In this document: positions 56,401-63,865 of the stretch, piece after piece | Layout of the letters: the number at the start of each line of letters is the position of its first letter | Position numbering within the stretch: position 1 is the stretch's first letter | Source of the DNA: Bradyrhizobium sp. CIAT3101 | Lineage (GTDB): Bacteria; Pseudomonadota; Alphaproteobacteria; Rhizobiales; Xanthobacteraceae | Assembly: GCF_029714945.1 (NCBI RefSeq) | Contig: NZ_CP121634.1 | Location: 7,275,001-7,339,000 of the forward strand | Reading direction: 5' to 3' | DNA: 64,000 nucleotides | Made by a program: the position numbers and the translations under genes | Notes under the pieces: generated by a model | Seen by the model: only the letters and a program-made list of their open reading frames with translations | Database searches by the model: none | What the model was told of the DNA's origin: nothing

Positions 56401-59400
56401 GACCGGCACCGGCATCACCAACGGTACCGGCACTGTGAGCACAGGTGCGGTTGTCACCTTGACTGTCAATCTGAGTGAGGCCGTGACGGTCAACACCACC
56501 GGCGGTTCACCGACGCTCACACTCAACGATGGGGGCACGGCGAGCTACACCGGCGGCACGGGCAGCACCGCGCTCACCTTCAGCTACACGGTCGCGGCGG
56601 GTCAGACCACGGCCGATCTCGCCATCTCGGCCCTCAACCTCAACGGCGCGGTCGTCAACGACCTCGCCGGCAATGCGGCCAACCTGGCCGGCGCCACCAA
56701 CTACAATCCCGCCGGCACGCTGCAAGTCAACCCGACGGCGACGACGGTTGCCTCGATCGCGGCCTCGGGCACCGGCATCACCAGCGGCGCCGGCGATCTC
56801 AACGCGGGCAAGGTGGTCACGCTGACGGTGACCTTCAGCGCGGCCGTAACGGTCAACACCGCGGGCGGCACGCCGTCGCTCACGCTCAACGATGGCGGCA
56901 CGGCGAGCTATACCGGTGGCTCGGGCAGTACCGCGCTCACCTTCAGCTACACGGTGGCGGCAGGCCAGAACACCGCCGATCTGATCATCTCATCGCTGAA
57001 CCTCAACGGCGCAACCATCACCGGTGGCAACGGCGTTGCAGCGAACCTGACGGGCGCGACCAACTACAATCCGGCCGGCACGCTTCAGATCGACACGACG
57101 GCACCGACGATTGCATCGGTCGCGGCCTCCGGCACCGGCATCACCAGCGGCAGCGGTAATCTCAATGCCGGCAAGGTGGTTACGCTGACGGTCAATTTCA
57201 GCGAGGCGGTGACGGTCAACACCACCGGCGGCACGCCGACGCTGACCCTCAACGATGGCGGCACGGCAAGCTACACCGGCGGCACGGGGAGCACTGCGCT
57301 CACCTTCAGCTACACGGTGGCGGCAGGCCAGAACACCGCAGATCTCATCGTCTCCGCGCTCAACCTCAACGGCGCGACCATCAGCGATGGCGGCGGCAAC
57401 GCCGCGAACCTGGCAGGTGCCACCAACGCCAATCCGGCGGGCACGCTCAAGATCGATACGACGGCGCCGACCATTGCGTCGATCGTTCCGACCGGCACCG
57501 GCATCACCAACGGCACCGGCAATGTCAGCACGGGTGCGGTTGTCACCCTGACCGTCAATCTGAGTGAGGCGGTCACGGTCAACACCAGCGGCGGCACGCC
57601 GACACTCACCCTCAATGATGGCGGCACGGCGAGCTACGTCAGCGGCTCGGGCGGTACTGCGCTCACCTTCAGCTACACGGTGGCCGCGGGCCAGACCACG
57701 TCCGATCTCGTCATCTCGGCCCTCAACCTCAACGGCGCAACCATCAACGACGGTGCCGGCAACGCCGCCAATCTTGCGGGAGCCACCAACTACAATCCCG
57801 CCGGCACCCTGCAGGTCAACACGACGGCGACGACGGTCGCCTCGATCGTCGCGTCCGGCACCGGCATCACCAGCGGCGCCGGCGATCTCAATGCCGGCAA
57901 GGTGGTCACGCTGACGGTCAACTTCAGTGCAGCGGTGACGGTCAATACCGCGGGCGGCACCCCGAGGCTCACCCTCAACGACGGCGGCACGGCAAGCTAC
58001 ACCGGCGGTTCGGGCGGCACTGCGCTCACCTTCAGCTACACGGTGGCGGCAGGCCAGAACACCGCCGATCTCATCGTCTCGGCGCTCAACCTCAACGGCG
58101 GGACCATCACCGGCGGCAACGGCATTGCCGCAAACCTGACGGGGGCGACCAACTACAATCCCGCCGGCACCCTGCAGATCGACACCACGGCGCCGACGAT
58201 TGCTTCGATCGTGGCTTCCGGCACCGGCATCACCAACGGCGCCGGCAGCGTGAGCACCGGCCAGGTTGTCACCTTGACCGTCAATCTCAGTGAGGCCGTC
58301 ACGGTCAACACCAGCGGCGGCACGCCGACGCTCGCGCTCAATGATGGCGGCACGGCGAGCTACACCGGCGGCACGGGCAGCACCGCGCTCACCTTCAGCT
58401 ACACGGTGGCGGCAGGCCAGACCACGTCCGATCTCGCCATCTCCTCGCTCAACCTCAACGGCGCGGTCATCAGTGACGGCGCCGGCAACGCGGCTAACCT
58501 GGCCGGCGCCACCAACTACAATCCCGCCGGCACCCTGCAGGTCAACCCGACCACGACCAGCACCGGCGTCCCGAAGTACAGCCACATCGTCGTTGTCGTC
58601 GAAGAAAACCATAACTACGACCAGATCGCCGGCAGTAGCCAGGCACCTTACATCAACAGCCTGATGGCCGGCGGCGCATCGCTGACCAACATGACGGCGG
58701 AGTATCATCCGAGCCAACCGAATTACTTCGTCATGTATGCCGGTTCGACATTCGGCACCACCGATGACGGCTCCTACAGCCTTCCCGATCCAACGCTGTA
58801 CACGGTGCTGAAGAACGGGGGCTACTCGTTCACGGGCTATGTCGACGAGGGCGGAATTGGCAGTGACTTCAACCATGATCCCTGGGTTTCATTCCCCGAG
58901 GGCCGCACGGTTCAGACGGATTTCACCAGCTTCCCGTCGCTTTTTGCCAACGGCAATTATTCCAGCCTGCCGACCGTCTCGTACGTCATTCCCAGCGTGA
59001 GTAACGACATGCACGATGGGACGATCGCGCAAGGCGATACATGGCTTCAACAAAACCTGAGCGCCTATGCTCAGTGGGCGGTCAACAACAATTCGCTGCT
59101 GATCGTGACCTGGGACGAGAATGACGATTCGACCTCCGAGGCTGCTGCCAACACGGTACCAACTCTGCTGTACGGCGCCAACGTGGTGCCGGGAAACTAC
59201 AACACCGCCTACAATCACTACAATCTTCTGAGCACGATCACGGCTTCGCTGGGCTTGACCGCTCCCAACAACGCCGCGACGGCGGCGCCCATCCAGGTGT
59301 TTGGGACGGCCGCTGCGGGAGCGGCTGCGCTGGCGGTGGATCAGGACGGGGCGCCCGAGAGTCCGGCACTGAGCATCAGCAGCAATTCGCTGACGGTAAA

Positions 59401-59932
59401 CGCCGGAGGATCCGTGTCGTTGGGCATCACCGCGACGCCCGTCGATTCCGACGACCAATTGTCGGTGAGCATCAGCGGCTTGCCGAGCTACGAGTCGATC
59501 ACGGCTCCGGCCGGAAACACCGTCACCAGCAGCCTTCAATCCAACGGAACCACCACCTGGACCATTACCGAAGGCGCCTCCACGACGGGCCAACCGCTCA
59601 CCGGGCTGACGCTGTCGTCGAGCTATACGGGCACCGACCATCCGGTCGCGACGCTCACGGTGACGGCGAGCAACACGACGTCCGGCGAAGCCGCCACATC
59701 GGCGTCACAGACCATGACGGTGACCGATCCGCCGGCGTCGGCGCCAAGTGGTCCCGGCGCCGCCCCGCCCTGGGACGCCGGGAATATCGATCGCCTTGCA
59801 GCGCTGATGAATCAATTCGCAGCCGCCGGCTTCGACGGACACGGCCCTGGCCCGTTCTGCCCGCCCTCCAATCCGAACGTCGGTTGGGACAACCAGGCCG
59901 CTCTCGCCGCTGCCCATCTCCACACGGGATGA
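50468..59932 (+). CDS. Giant modular repeat protein with two phosphoesterase domains
   Basis: A 3154-residue protein with a doubled plan. Residues 1-434 and 1174-1610 are related modules (both have a DIAVS/DSNPxDGW block and FNPSIAVD...GDVLINFxASG), probably beta-propellers. Each is followed by 121-residue repeats (438-921, four; 1611-2698, nine) rich in Gly, Thr and Asn. Each repeat array leads into a phosphoesterase domain of the PF04185 type (about 921-1173 and 2702-2948) with EN-x-N-Y-x-x-I, HPSQPNY and IVTF/WDEN, the metal and nucleophile motifs of acid phosphatases and phospholipase C relatives. A beta-sandwich region (2957-3092) and a tail end the protein. There is no N-terminal signal peptide, so type I secretion is a reasonable guess. 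The ATG at 50468 has a good ribosome binding site. Confidence 0.88.
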   Translation: MTYSSQIQTSFSGPLDTSTYPPDSGLAVGLNYVVMIDGGQIEWTNLAGGSPTQQSVYSFFSPLSPTGGLYGQRVAYDSVNQRFVAIMEYLAPDGVTTSIDIAVSKDSNPNDGWTFSQLNTTITISGQPTDSDRPILAVDGSNVYISTAQYNTSASGYAGTENWVIGDTAGAGGGIYGGGTLSVTASEAMPSTQGKFAVASGNNGKTYYASDFSSGGQIVVAVQIYDKATNTFSTTSTVNLGNIDQGGSYTAQQQGTSLPLDAGDNRIASMVYANGFLYAVAEMKPTGSSVPLVHWFKIDVSNPSAPSLVAQGDISGAAIGTSVATFNPSIAVDTAGDVLINFTASGPNMYPADYYVFQGGSDPVGSFSAPILYQASTGFFNAGDGASVQSWGVNSSATVDPNSPNAFWVSNEYVASGWWQTSVAKIAIQNSTPAGPVVSSIVASGTGITSGAGDLNAGKVVTLTVNFSAAVTVNTSGGTPTITLNDGGTASYTGGTGSTALTFSYTVAAGQNTADLIVSALNLNGATIADGSGNAANLTGATNYNPTGILQIDTTAPTIASIVPTGTGITNGTGNVSTGGVITLTVNLSEAVTVNTSGGTPTLTLNDGGTASYTGGTGSTALTFSYTVAAGQTTSDLAISALNLNGATINDGAGNAANLAGATNYNPTGTLQVNVTAPTVASIAASGTGITSGAGDLNAGQVVTLTVTFNAAVTVNTSGGTPSLTLNDGGTASYTGGTGSTALTFSYTVAAGQNTADLIISALNLNGATIVDGSGNAANLTGATNYNPAGILQIDTTAPTIASIVATGTGITNGTGTVSTGGVVTLTVNLSEAVTVNTSGGTPTLTLNDGGTASYTGGTGSTALTFSYTVAAGQTTSDLAISALNLNGATINDGAGNATNLSGATNYNPTGTLQVNPTTAAKPNHIVVLSLENENYSDIVGSSQAPYLNSLIAQGMLLTNYNGVTHPSQPNYIALFSGSTQGITTNGNFPQLPASVPTLASTLAASGYTFGGYAETTADPERQPWIHFANSASTAHDFSAFPQTAAGFANLPTVSYVSPNDADNMTPTSDNGGGIPAGDAWVQANLSAYAAWAQANNSLLIVTFDENNTNPAVTYPSHVAAIVVGGGVPAGAVNDSPTDPYSLLATIESLYGAAPIGASAGVPALNLYSATPTRASATVTRSFSGLSDRTNTPPQNALAVGPNYIFTAETTHYEITDLSGNPIVANGSLYSLFSPLGGTLDNALLDARAVYDSSTGRYVVTADNFQPGGGNFATNVDIAVSVDSNPSDGWYLASIDTSNGRTTQSDMPYLSVSNGKIYVATPEFLDAGGGYSNGEFIVNESSVIAAGNRAITPDASTSVPSTASIMRNVAGDNGVTYYLSAHSDARETTLTYQTYDPTHGFSATQTIFLGDADVGGGGSNFTTAQLGTTKKLDINDGRIQSLAYTSSGGHNYVYGVSEAMPSAGGLAQIEWFKLDVTDPTNPQYVIGNVISGASIGTGVAVFNPSIAVDQNGDVLINFSASGSNMYPSDYYTVLGAGASAFTAPTLYQASTTFFDSGTLNDQRWGTYSTAIADPNNPNGFWISNEYIANGWWQTVVTQIAVQGSGATAPTVSSIAASGTGITSGVGDLNAGKVVTLTVNFSAAVTVNTSGGTPSLALNDGGSASYTGGSGSTALTFSYTVAAGQNTADLIVSSLNLNGATISGGGNAANLTGATNYNPAGVLQIDTTAPTIASIVPTGTGITNGTGNVSTGAVVTLTVNLSEAVTVNTTGGTPTLTLNDGGTATYTGGTGSTALTFSYTVAAGQTTSDLAISSLNLNGAVVSDGASNAANLAGATNYNPAGTLQVNPTATTVASIAASGTGITSGAGDLNAGKVVTLTVNFSAAVTVNTSGGTPSLTLNDGGTASYTGGTGSTALTFSYTVAAGQNTADLIVSSLNLNGATITGGNGIAANLTGATNYNPAGILQIDTTAPTIASIVPTGTGITNGTGTVSTGAVVTLTVNLSEAVTVNTTGGSPTLTLNDGGTASYTGGTGSTALTFSYTVAAGQTTADLAISALNLNGAVVNDLAGNAANLAGATNYNPAGTLQVNPTATTVASIAASGTGITSGAGDLNAGKVVTLTVTFSAAVTVNTAGGTPSLTLNDGGTASYTGGSGSTALTFSYTVAAGQNTADLIISSLNLNGATITGGNGVAANLTGATNYNPAGTLQIDTTAPTIASVAASGTGITSGSGNLNAGKVVTLTVNFSEAVTVNTTGGTPTLTLNDGGTASYTGGTGSTALTFSYTVAAGQNTADLIVSALNLNGATISDGGGNAANLAGATNANPAGTLKIDTTAPTIASIVPTGTGITNGTGNVSTGAVVTLTVNLSEAVTVNTSGGTPTLTLNDGGTASYVSGSGGTALTFSYTVAAGQTTSDLVISALNLNGATINDGAGNAANLAGATNYNPAGTLQVNTTATTVASIVASGTGITSGAGDLNAGKVVTLTVNFSAAVTVNTAGGTPRLTLNDGGTASYTGGSGGTALTFSYTVAAGQNTADLIVSALNLNGGTITGGNGIAANLTGATNYNPAGTLQIDTTAPTIASIVASGTGITNGAGSVSTGQVVTLTVNLSEAVTVNTSGGTPTLALNDGGTASYTGGTGSTALTFSYTVAAGQTTSDLAISSLNLNGAVISDGAGNAANLAGATNYNPAGTLQVNPTTTSTGVPKYSHIVVVVEENHNYDQIAGSSQAPYINSLMAGGASLTNMTAEYHPSQPNYFVMYAGSTFGTTDDGSYSLPDPTLYTVLKNGGYSFTGYVDEGGIGSDFNHDPWVSFPEGRTVQTDFTSFPSLFANGNYSSLPTVSYVIPSVSNDMHDGTIAQGDTWLQQNLSAYAQWAVNNNSLLIVTWDENDDSTSEAAANTVPTLLYGANVVPGNYNTAYNHYNLLSTITASLGLTAPNNAATAAPIQVFGTAAAGAAALAVDQDGAPESPALSISSNSLTVNAGGSVSLGITATPVDSDDQLSVSISGLPSYESITAPAGNTVTSSLQSNGTTTWTITEGASTTGQPLTGLTLSSSYTGTDHPVATLTVTASNTTSGEAATSASQTMTVTDPPASAPSGPGAAPPWDAGNIDRLAALMNQFAAAGFDGHGPGPFCPPSNPNVGWDNQAALAAAHLHTG
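51779..53230 (+). repeat. First array of 363-bp coding repeats (4 copies)
   Basis: Four 363-bp units encoding 121 residues each, in phase with the gene. Two types alternate: A (ITSGAGDLNAGKVV... AGQNTADLI) and B (ITNGTGNVSTGGVV... AGQTTSDLA), in order ABAB. The central part, with TLNDGGTASYTGGTGSTALT, is nearly identical in all. Units start with SGTGITSG or TGTGITNG. Confidence 0.95.
55298..58561 (+). repeat. Second array of coding repeats (9 copies)
   Basis: Nine units of the same 363-bp repeat (the first is one codon short). Order of types: A B A B A A' B A B; unit six is a hybrid, with an A-like frame (SGSGNLNAGKVV, AGQNTADLI) but the B-like FSEAVTVN. Similarity at DNA level is high enough to let copies recombine or slip. 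Confidence 0.95.
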
Positions 59933-60079
59933 GCAGCGGCGCACCGGCCGCGCCGTTTGCTCATCTCGCGACACGGCCTCTCTCGCGGAGGGGCGGCATG
60001 TTGATTCAAATCAATGGTTCTCCCGACGCCTGGAGATCAATGACCCGCTGAGGCCATTTGATCCTCGCGGGAGATGACC

Positions 60080-60436
60080 ATGCGGACCCTGGCTGTCGCT
60101 GCTGTCATGAGCCTGACGCCGGCTACGGCGTTCGCCGTCTCCGAGTGCCGCGTCACCGGTCATCCGTCCGTGTTTGGCGTCGACATGACGGCCTACTTCG
60201 CGGTCAGGTCGGGGCAAACGTGCAATTTCCCGATGCGAATTCCGGGAGCGATGCACAACTCGGGCGTTTCCCAGAAGCCTGCGCACGGGACGCTGCGGCA
60301 GATCAACGTCACGACGTTCAGGTACACCGCGGCATCCGGTTACAAAGGCAACGACAATTTCGCCATCTACGGTGAAGGAAAGGGTCCCTACGGCTCAGGC
60401 CGATCGGTCATGACCGTGAATGCAACGATCGAGTAG
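60080..60436 (+). CDS. Small secreted Ig-like/cadherin-like protein
   Basis: A 118-residue exported protein. The signal peptide MRTLAVAAVMSLTPATAFAVSE... cleaves likely after AFA. The mature part looks like one beta-sandwich unit: RSGQTCNFPMRIPGAMHNSGVSQKPAHGTL with NVTTFRYTAASGYKGNDNFAIYGEG, as in Ig-like bacterial domains. Two cysteines, in SECRV and QTCNF, may pair. The start is ATG at 60080 (or 60074, two codons earlier). It follows the giant gene by 147 bp on the same strand. Function unknown. Confidence 0.75.
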   Translation: MRTLAVAAVMSLTPATAFAVSECRVTGHPSVFGVDMTAYFAVRSGQTCNFPMRIPGAMHNSGVSQKPAHGTLRQINVTTFRYTAASGYKGNDNFAIYGEGKGPYGSGRSVMTVNATIE

Positions 60437-60608
60437 CAGCGGCACACGAACCATCGCAGGCCGGGACGCGTCATTGCATTTGCTGTTGCCGCTGCGAACG
60501 CGCGTGGCCTAGTATCGTCGCGGTGCCGGGAGAGCCGGGATCTCTGTGGTCCGCAGTGCCCCGGCCGTCAGTGCCCTGGACGTCGAATTCGCAAATCCCC
60601 GGAGTCGC

Positions 60609-60881
60609 ATGATGCGCGCGCTTCCCTTTCTCCTGATCATCTGGATCGCGATGTCTGCGTCCGCGCCGGCCGTCGCTCAACGGTTCGGCGGCCATCATCC
60701 GATTTGCCTTCAGAAGTGGGAATGGGGCGGTGCGAGCTCCATTTCGTGTCAGTACGATTCATGGGAGGCGTGCAAAGCGACCGCTGCAGGCCTTTCCGCC
60801 ACGTGCCTGGTGAACCCTTACGCGCAACCAGCGTCCCCGCCGCCACTGTCGCCTGCAGACCGCGCTCCGCGTCTGCGATAG
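60609..60881 (+). CDS. DUF3551-type small secreted protein
   Basis: A 90-residue protein with signal peptide MMRALPFLLIIWIAMSASAPAVAQ and a short Cys-containing mature part: ICLQKWEWGGASSISCQYDSWEACKATAAGLSATCLVNPY. The pattern, four Cys with YDSWEACKAT, is that of DUF3551 proteins abundant in Bradyrhizobium. Function unknown. The ATG at 60609 (or the next codon) has CGGAG upstream. Confidence 0.8.
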   Translation: MMRALPFLLIIWIAMSASAPAVAQRFGGHHPICLQKWEWGGASSISCQYDSWEACKATAAGLSATCLVNPYAQPASPPPLSPADRAPRLR

Positions 60882-61020
60882 ATGCGATTTGCGGCGACAC
60901 ATGACGCCTTCAGGAACGATGTCGTGTAGCGACGGGTTGATGCTTGCCGTTGCGGCGGCAATTCGTTAGCCATGGTCGGCGATCGGCAGCCGCCGTTCGA
61001 TTGACATGATGGAGGATCTC

Positions 61021-61257
61021 ATGCGGATCGCCTTGCTGGTTGTCTTCATGGTGGCGGGACTTGCTCCCGCAGCGCACGCCGAGCGTGACTATCCCTGGTG
61101 CGTGTTTGGCGGCGGGCTCGGCTTCCCCGGCGAGTGCATGTATTCGACGCGAGAACAGTGCCTGGCGTCATCGTCCGGCCGGTGGAATACCTACTGCGAC
61201 ATAAACCCGCGCGTGAGGTTCCAGCAGCAAACTCCGGCTCCGCGCCGGACGCGCTGA
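61021..61257 (+). CDS. DUF3551-type small secreted protein
   Basis: A 78-residue protein, second of the kind here. Signal peptide MRIALLVVFMVAGLAPAAHA, then ERDYPWCVFGGGLGFPGECMYSTREQCLASSSGRWNTYCDINP with three or four Cys in the DUF3551 plan (YPWC ... C.Y.TREQC...YC). The ATG at 61021 has GGAGG upstream. Function unknown; repeated presence near the giant gene is noted but may be chance. Confidence 0.82.
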   Translation: MRIALLVVFMVAGLAPAAHAERDYPWCVFGGGLGFPGECMYSTREQCLASSSGRWNTYCDINPRVRFQQQTPAPRRTR

Positions 61258-61454
61258 TCACGGCAGCGCCGGCGGCTCACGCACGCGACAATCAGCCCGC
61301 GATGTCGACAAGCGACATTTGCCAAATTGCACGATCGCATCGCCCGATGCGGGTCCCCGATGCCGGGGATGTGACCGGTCGTGAAGCCCACACCCGTTGG
61401 GGCGCTGCAGCCGAGCCTTAAGTTACCAGACGAGAGGCAGCTGGAGAAAAAGCG

Positions 61455-61730
61455 ATGCGTTCCATTTTGGCTTTGAGCCTTTTGATCGGCCTGTGCGGCG
61501 TTGCGAACGCGGCGCCGGCGCACCACAGCCATCGGCACGCTGTCGTTCGCTCCGATCAGGGCACGTTCGCGCCGGGCTCCGCTTCGAGCTTTGCGTACGC
61601 GCCATCGCGGCCGCCGACCGAATCCAGGTCCGCTGACCCCTGTGACAAGCCGGAAGCATATTACGGCGCGTGTCAGGGTTATGCGCCCGGCGAAAAGGAG
61701 CGGTTTCTGGGCAGCTTGCACGGCCCATAG
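61455..61730 (+). CDS. Small secreted hypothetical protein
   Basis: A 91-residue protein with signal peptide MRSILALSLLIGLCGVANA. The mature part is His- and Ser-rich (APAHHSHRHAVV), then PSRPPTESRSADPCDKPEAYYGACQGYAPGEKERFLGSLHGP with a Cys pair. No domain is recognised. GGAG ribosome binding site before the ATG. It lies 49 bp from the end of the convergent dioxygenase gene. Confidence 0.7.
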   Translation: MRSILALSLLIGLCGVANAAPAHHSHRHAVVRSDQGTFAPGSASSFAYAPSRPPTESRSADPCDKPEAYYGACQGYAPGEKERFLGSLHGP

Positions 61731-61778
61731 ACGCTCGAACCCGCAAGTGCCGGGAGCGATGTCGTCCGACTCGGACCA

Positions 61779-62852
61779 TCAATCCAGCGGAACGTTCAGA
61801 CTGGTCCCTTTGGTGATGATGCCGCCACGGTTGCCGATCTCGATCGAGCCATAGCGCTGCTTGAAGCAATCGGGCAGCGGCCGGTCACCTGCCATGCTGA
61901 GCCAAAGGCGCAGCAGATGACGTTTTTCGCCGGCATTGGGCCAATCGCGGAATCCGGTCCGGTCATGCAGCAAGGCATGATTGTAGACGAACTGCATGTC
62001 CCCCGGCTGTAGCCGCATGCCGAAATGCAAGCGGGGATCATTCGCGAGCGCGTCGAAGAGATCGAGCGCCTCGACGTGGGCCGGCGTCAGTCTCGGCGCA
62101 TCGGGAAAGCGCTGCGCGCTGTCGATGTACTGGCGCTGATAGAACCCGGTCAGGAATCCCGCATGCCAATTCAGCACGGGGATTTCGAGATACGGCTTTT
62201 CGTTCTCCGGCACCTCGCCGCGCCGGTCGGTCGCGATCGGCTCGAACAGGAGCGCGGCAAGGTCGGGACGCCGGTCGAACATGTCGTTGTAGATCGACGT
62301 CGTGCTGACCAGGAGAGAGTCCCCTCCCTCCATCGCCTCGCGAATGCACAACAGTCCAACCACGTCGGACGAATCCGTGTGGAATGTCTGCCGTTCCGAC
62401 GTCTGATAGATCCTCGTGTTCGGATCCCTGGCGTCGGCGCCAATGTCACGGACGTGACCGAGAATGTGACCCGCTGCATTCTGGGACCGCGCTGATCCCA
62501 GATGCGCGCCCACCCCGCAAAATATCGTAGCCGCAAACTCCCGGCTGTATGTCGCCACCGGGAGGCCGCGGATGACCTCGAAGCCCAGGCCGGTCAGCAG
62601 CTTTGCCTTGAGCTGTTCCAGATGCGCACCGAGGCGCGGAAGCGGAAAGCCGTCCTTGGTGATGTCGGCGATTTTCCTGCTTCGACCAAGATAGGATTCC
62701 GCCGCGTTCTCGAGCTCCGCGATCTCGCCGGCCTCGAGCGATACCAGCCACCGATCAGGATTGGCCTTCATCTCGGTGCCTAGCCAGGCGGATGGGATGT
62801 CGATCTTCCCTGACGGGCGATCGATCCCGCGGGTCGCTGAGACCACGTTCAT
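61779..62852 (-). CDS. TauD/TfdA-like Fe(II)/2-oxoglutarate dioxygenase
   Basis: A 357-residue non-heme iron oxygenase. The metal ligands His and Asp are in FHTDSSDVVGLL (near residue 157) and the distal His is in YNHALLHDRTGF (near 293), followed by an Arg (RLWLS) that binds the 2-oxoglutarate carboxylate. These enzymes hydroxylate or oxidise sulfonates, amino acids and many others; the substrate is not evident. AGGAG before the ATG at 62850-62852. It is convergent with the small secreted gene and divergent from the next protein gene. Confidence 0.9.
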   Translation of the reverse strand: MNVVSATRGIDRPSGKIDIPSAWLGTEMKANPDRWLVSLEAGEIAELENAAESYLGRSRKIADITKDGFPLPRLGAHLEQLKAKLLTGLGFEVIRGLPVATYSREFAATIFCGVGAHLGSARSQNAAGHILGHVRDIGADARDPNTRIYQTSERQTFHTDSSDVVGLLCIREAMEGGDSLLVSTTSIYNDMFDRRPDLAALLFEPIATDRRGEVPENEKPYLEIPVLNWHAGFLTGFYQRQYIDSAQRFPDAPRLTPAHVEALDLFDALANDPRLHFGMRLQPGDMQFVYNHALLHDRTGFRDWPNAGEKRHLLRLWLSMAGDRPLPDCFKQRYGSIEIGNRGGIITKGTSLNVPLD

Positions 62853-63163
62853 ATTGCTGGCTCCTGGGAAGATGGGTCGTCGGACACGGCGTCATATTGT
62901 GACAACGGCGTGTTGGCAACTTCGTGGGCCCACGGCCAGGGCCCGGGCAATCGTCGCACACAACGGTGGACGAACGGACATCACTGAATGTCACAGAAAG
63001 GCCGGAAGCCGACATCGCAACGGCGCGAGCGGGCGGCGTTCTGTCGGCCACCATGTCGATGACGGAGATGCTCTTGCGTCCTCCGAATTGTCGGTATCCG
63101 AATGCTGTGATACAACCATTAGCTGTCGGGATTACATTTCCGTCCTTTTTGGGGAGGCACCTT
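62853..63163. other. Divergent intergenic region
   Basis: A 311-bp gap between the dioxygenase gene and the next + strand gene. An open + strand frame covers much of it but without conserved sequence or start site; the real start downstream is at 63164. I see no RNA gene. GTGATACAACCATTA lies about 70 bp before that start and may be part of a promoter. Confidence 0.35.
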
Positions 63164-63721
63164 ATGAGATTCTCGTTAGGCTTCGCCGTGCCGTCAGTCG
63201 TCGTTACCTTGGCAACCGTCTTGCTGTGCAGCACATCAGGCACGGCATGGTCTCAACCCACACCGAACTCTTCGCTTCCCGCCGTTTCCGTCGAAGCGCC
63301 TAAGGCAAGATCGACTGTTGTGCCGCGGCAGGGGCCAACGACCGCGAGAACCCACCACCGGGCACCAGGCTCGGCAACCGGTCAAACGGCGTCGTTCGCG
63401 CCGGGCTCACCGTTGGCGAGGCTTGCCAAGCTGGAGAGAGCGGCCCGCAGCTGCAACGGTGGTTGCGAAACAAGTTTCCCGGTCGGCAACGCCCCCTGGG
63501 TCGGATGTAGCAATAATCCCGGAGGGGGTGACAACAGTCTGTTCTCGCCAACGTGCACAGACACGCTCAGCTACAACACTTATGCGGAGTGCGTAGAGAC
63601 CAAGGGTTTCCTTGGCGCGCAACCGAGAGAATCCCGGTGGCTTTGCACCAGCCTGCTGGCCGGGGGCAAGTTGCCCGGCGAAAAGCGCATCGCCGAAAGC
63701 CAGCAATGGGGCCGCCGCTAG
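63164..63721 (+). CDS. Secreted Cys-containing hypothetical protein
   Basis: A 185-residue exported protein. Signal peptide: MRFSLGFAVPSVVVTLATVLLCSTSGTAWSQ. The middle is low-complexity (Ser, Thr, Pro, Arg), then SCNGGCETSFPVGNAPWVGCSNNPGGGDNSLFSPTCTDTLSYNTYAECVETKGFLG with six or more Cys, probably disulfide-linked. No known domain. The ATG at 63164 has GGGGAGG upstream. The Cys-rich part is reminiscent of other small secreted proteins here; no homologue is recalled. Confidence 0.7.
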   Translation: MRFSLGFAVPSVVVTLATVLLCSTSGTAWSQPTPNSSLPAVSVEAPKARSTVVPRQGPTTARTHHRAPGSATGQTASFAPGSPLARLAKLERAARSCNGGCETSFPVGNAPWVGCSNNPGGGDNSLFSPTCTDTLSYNTYAECVETKGFLGAQPRESRWLCTSLLAGGKLPGEKRIAESQQWGRR

Positions 63722-63865
63722 TCTACGCCTGGCAGCTCTGACCAGGACACAAGACCGCATGGCTTGAGGATTTCGAGCCATGCGGAATGCCCGCATCGGA
63801 TCATCAGCACAGGTCGGACGGAGTGGCGGCTGTGTGCGCGTCGGCCACTCCCAGCCATCAAGCCG

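Noticed and set aside
51779..58561. The repeats as a CRISPR array
   Set aside because: Units are 363 bp, in frame, and vary like coding repeats; there are no short repeat-spacer units.
56990..58876. A 628-residue minus-strand open frame opposite the repeat array
   Set aside because: It is periodic only because the + strand repeats are, and it encodes no known domain or start site.
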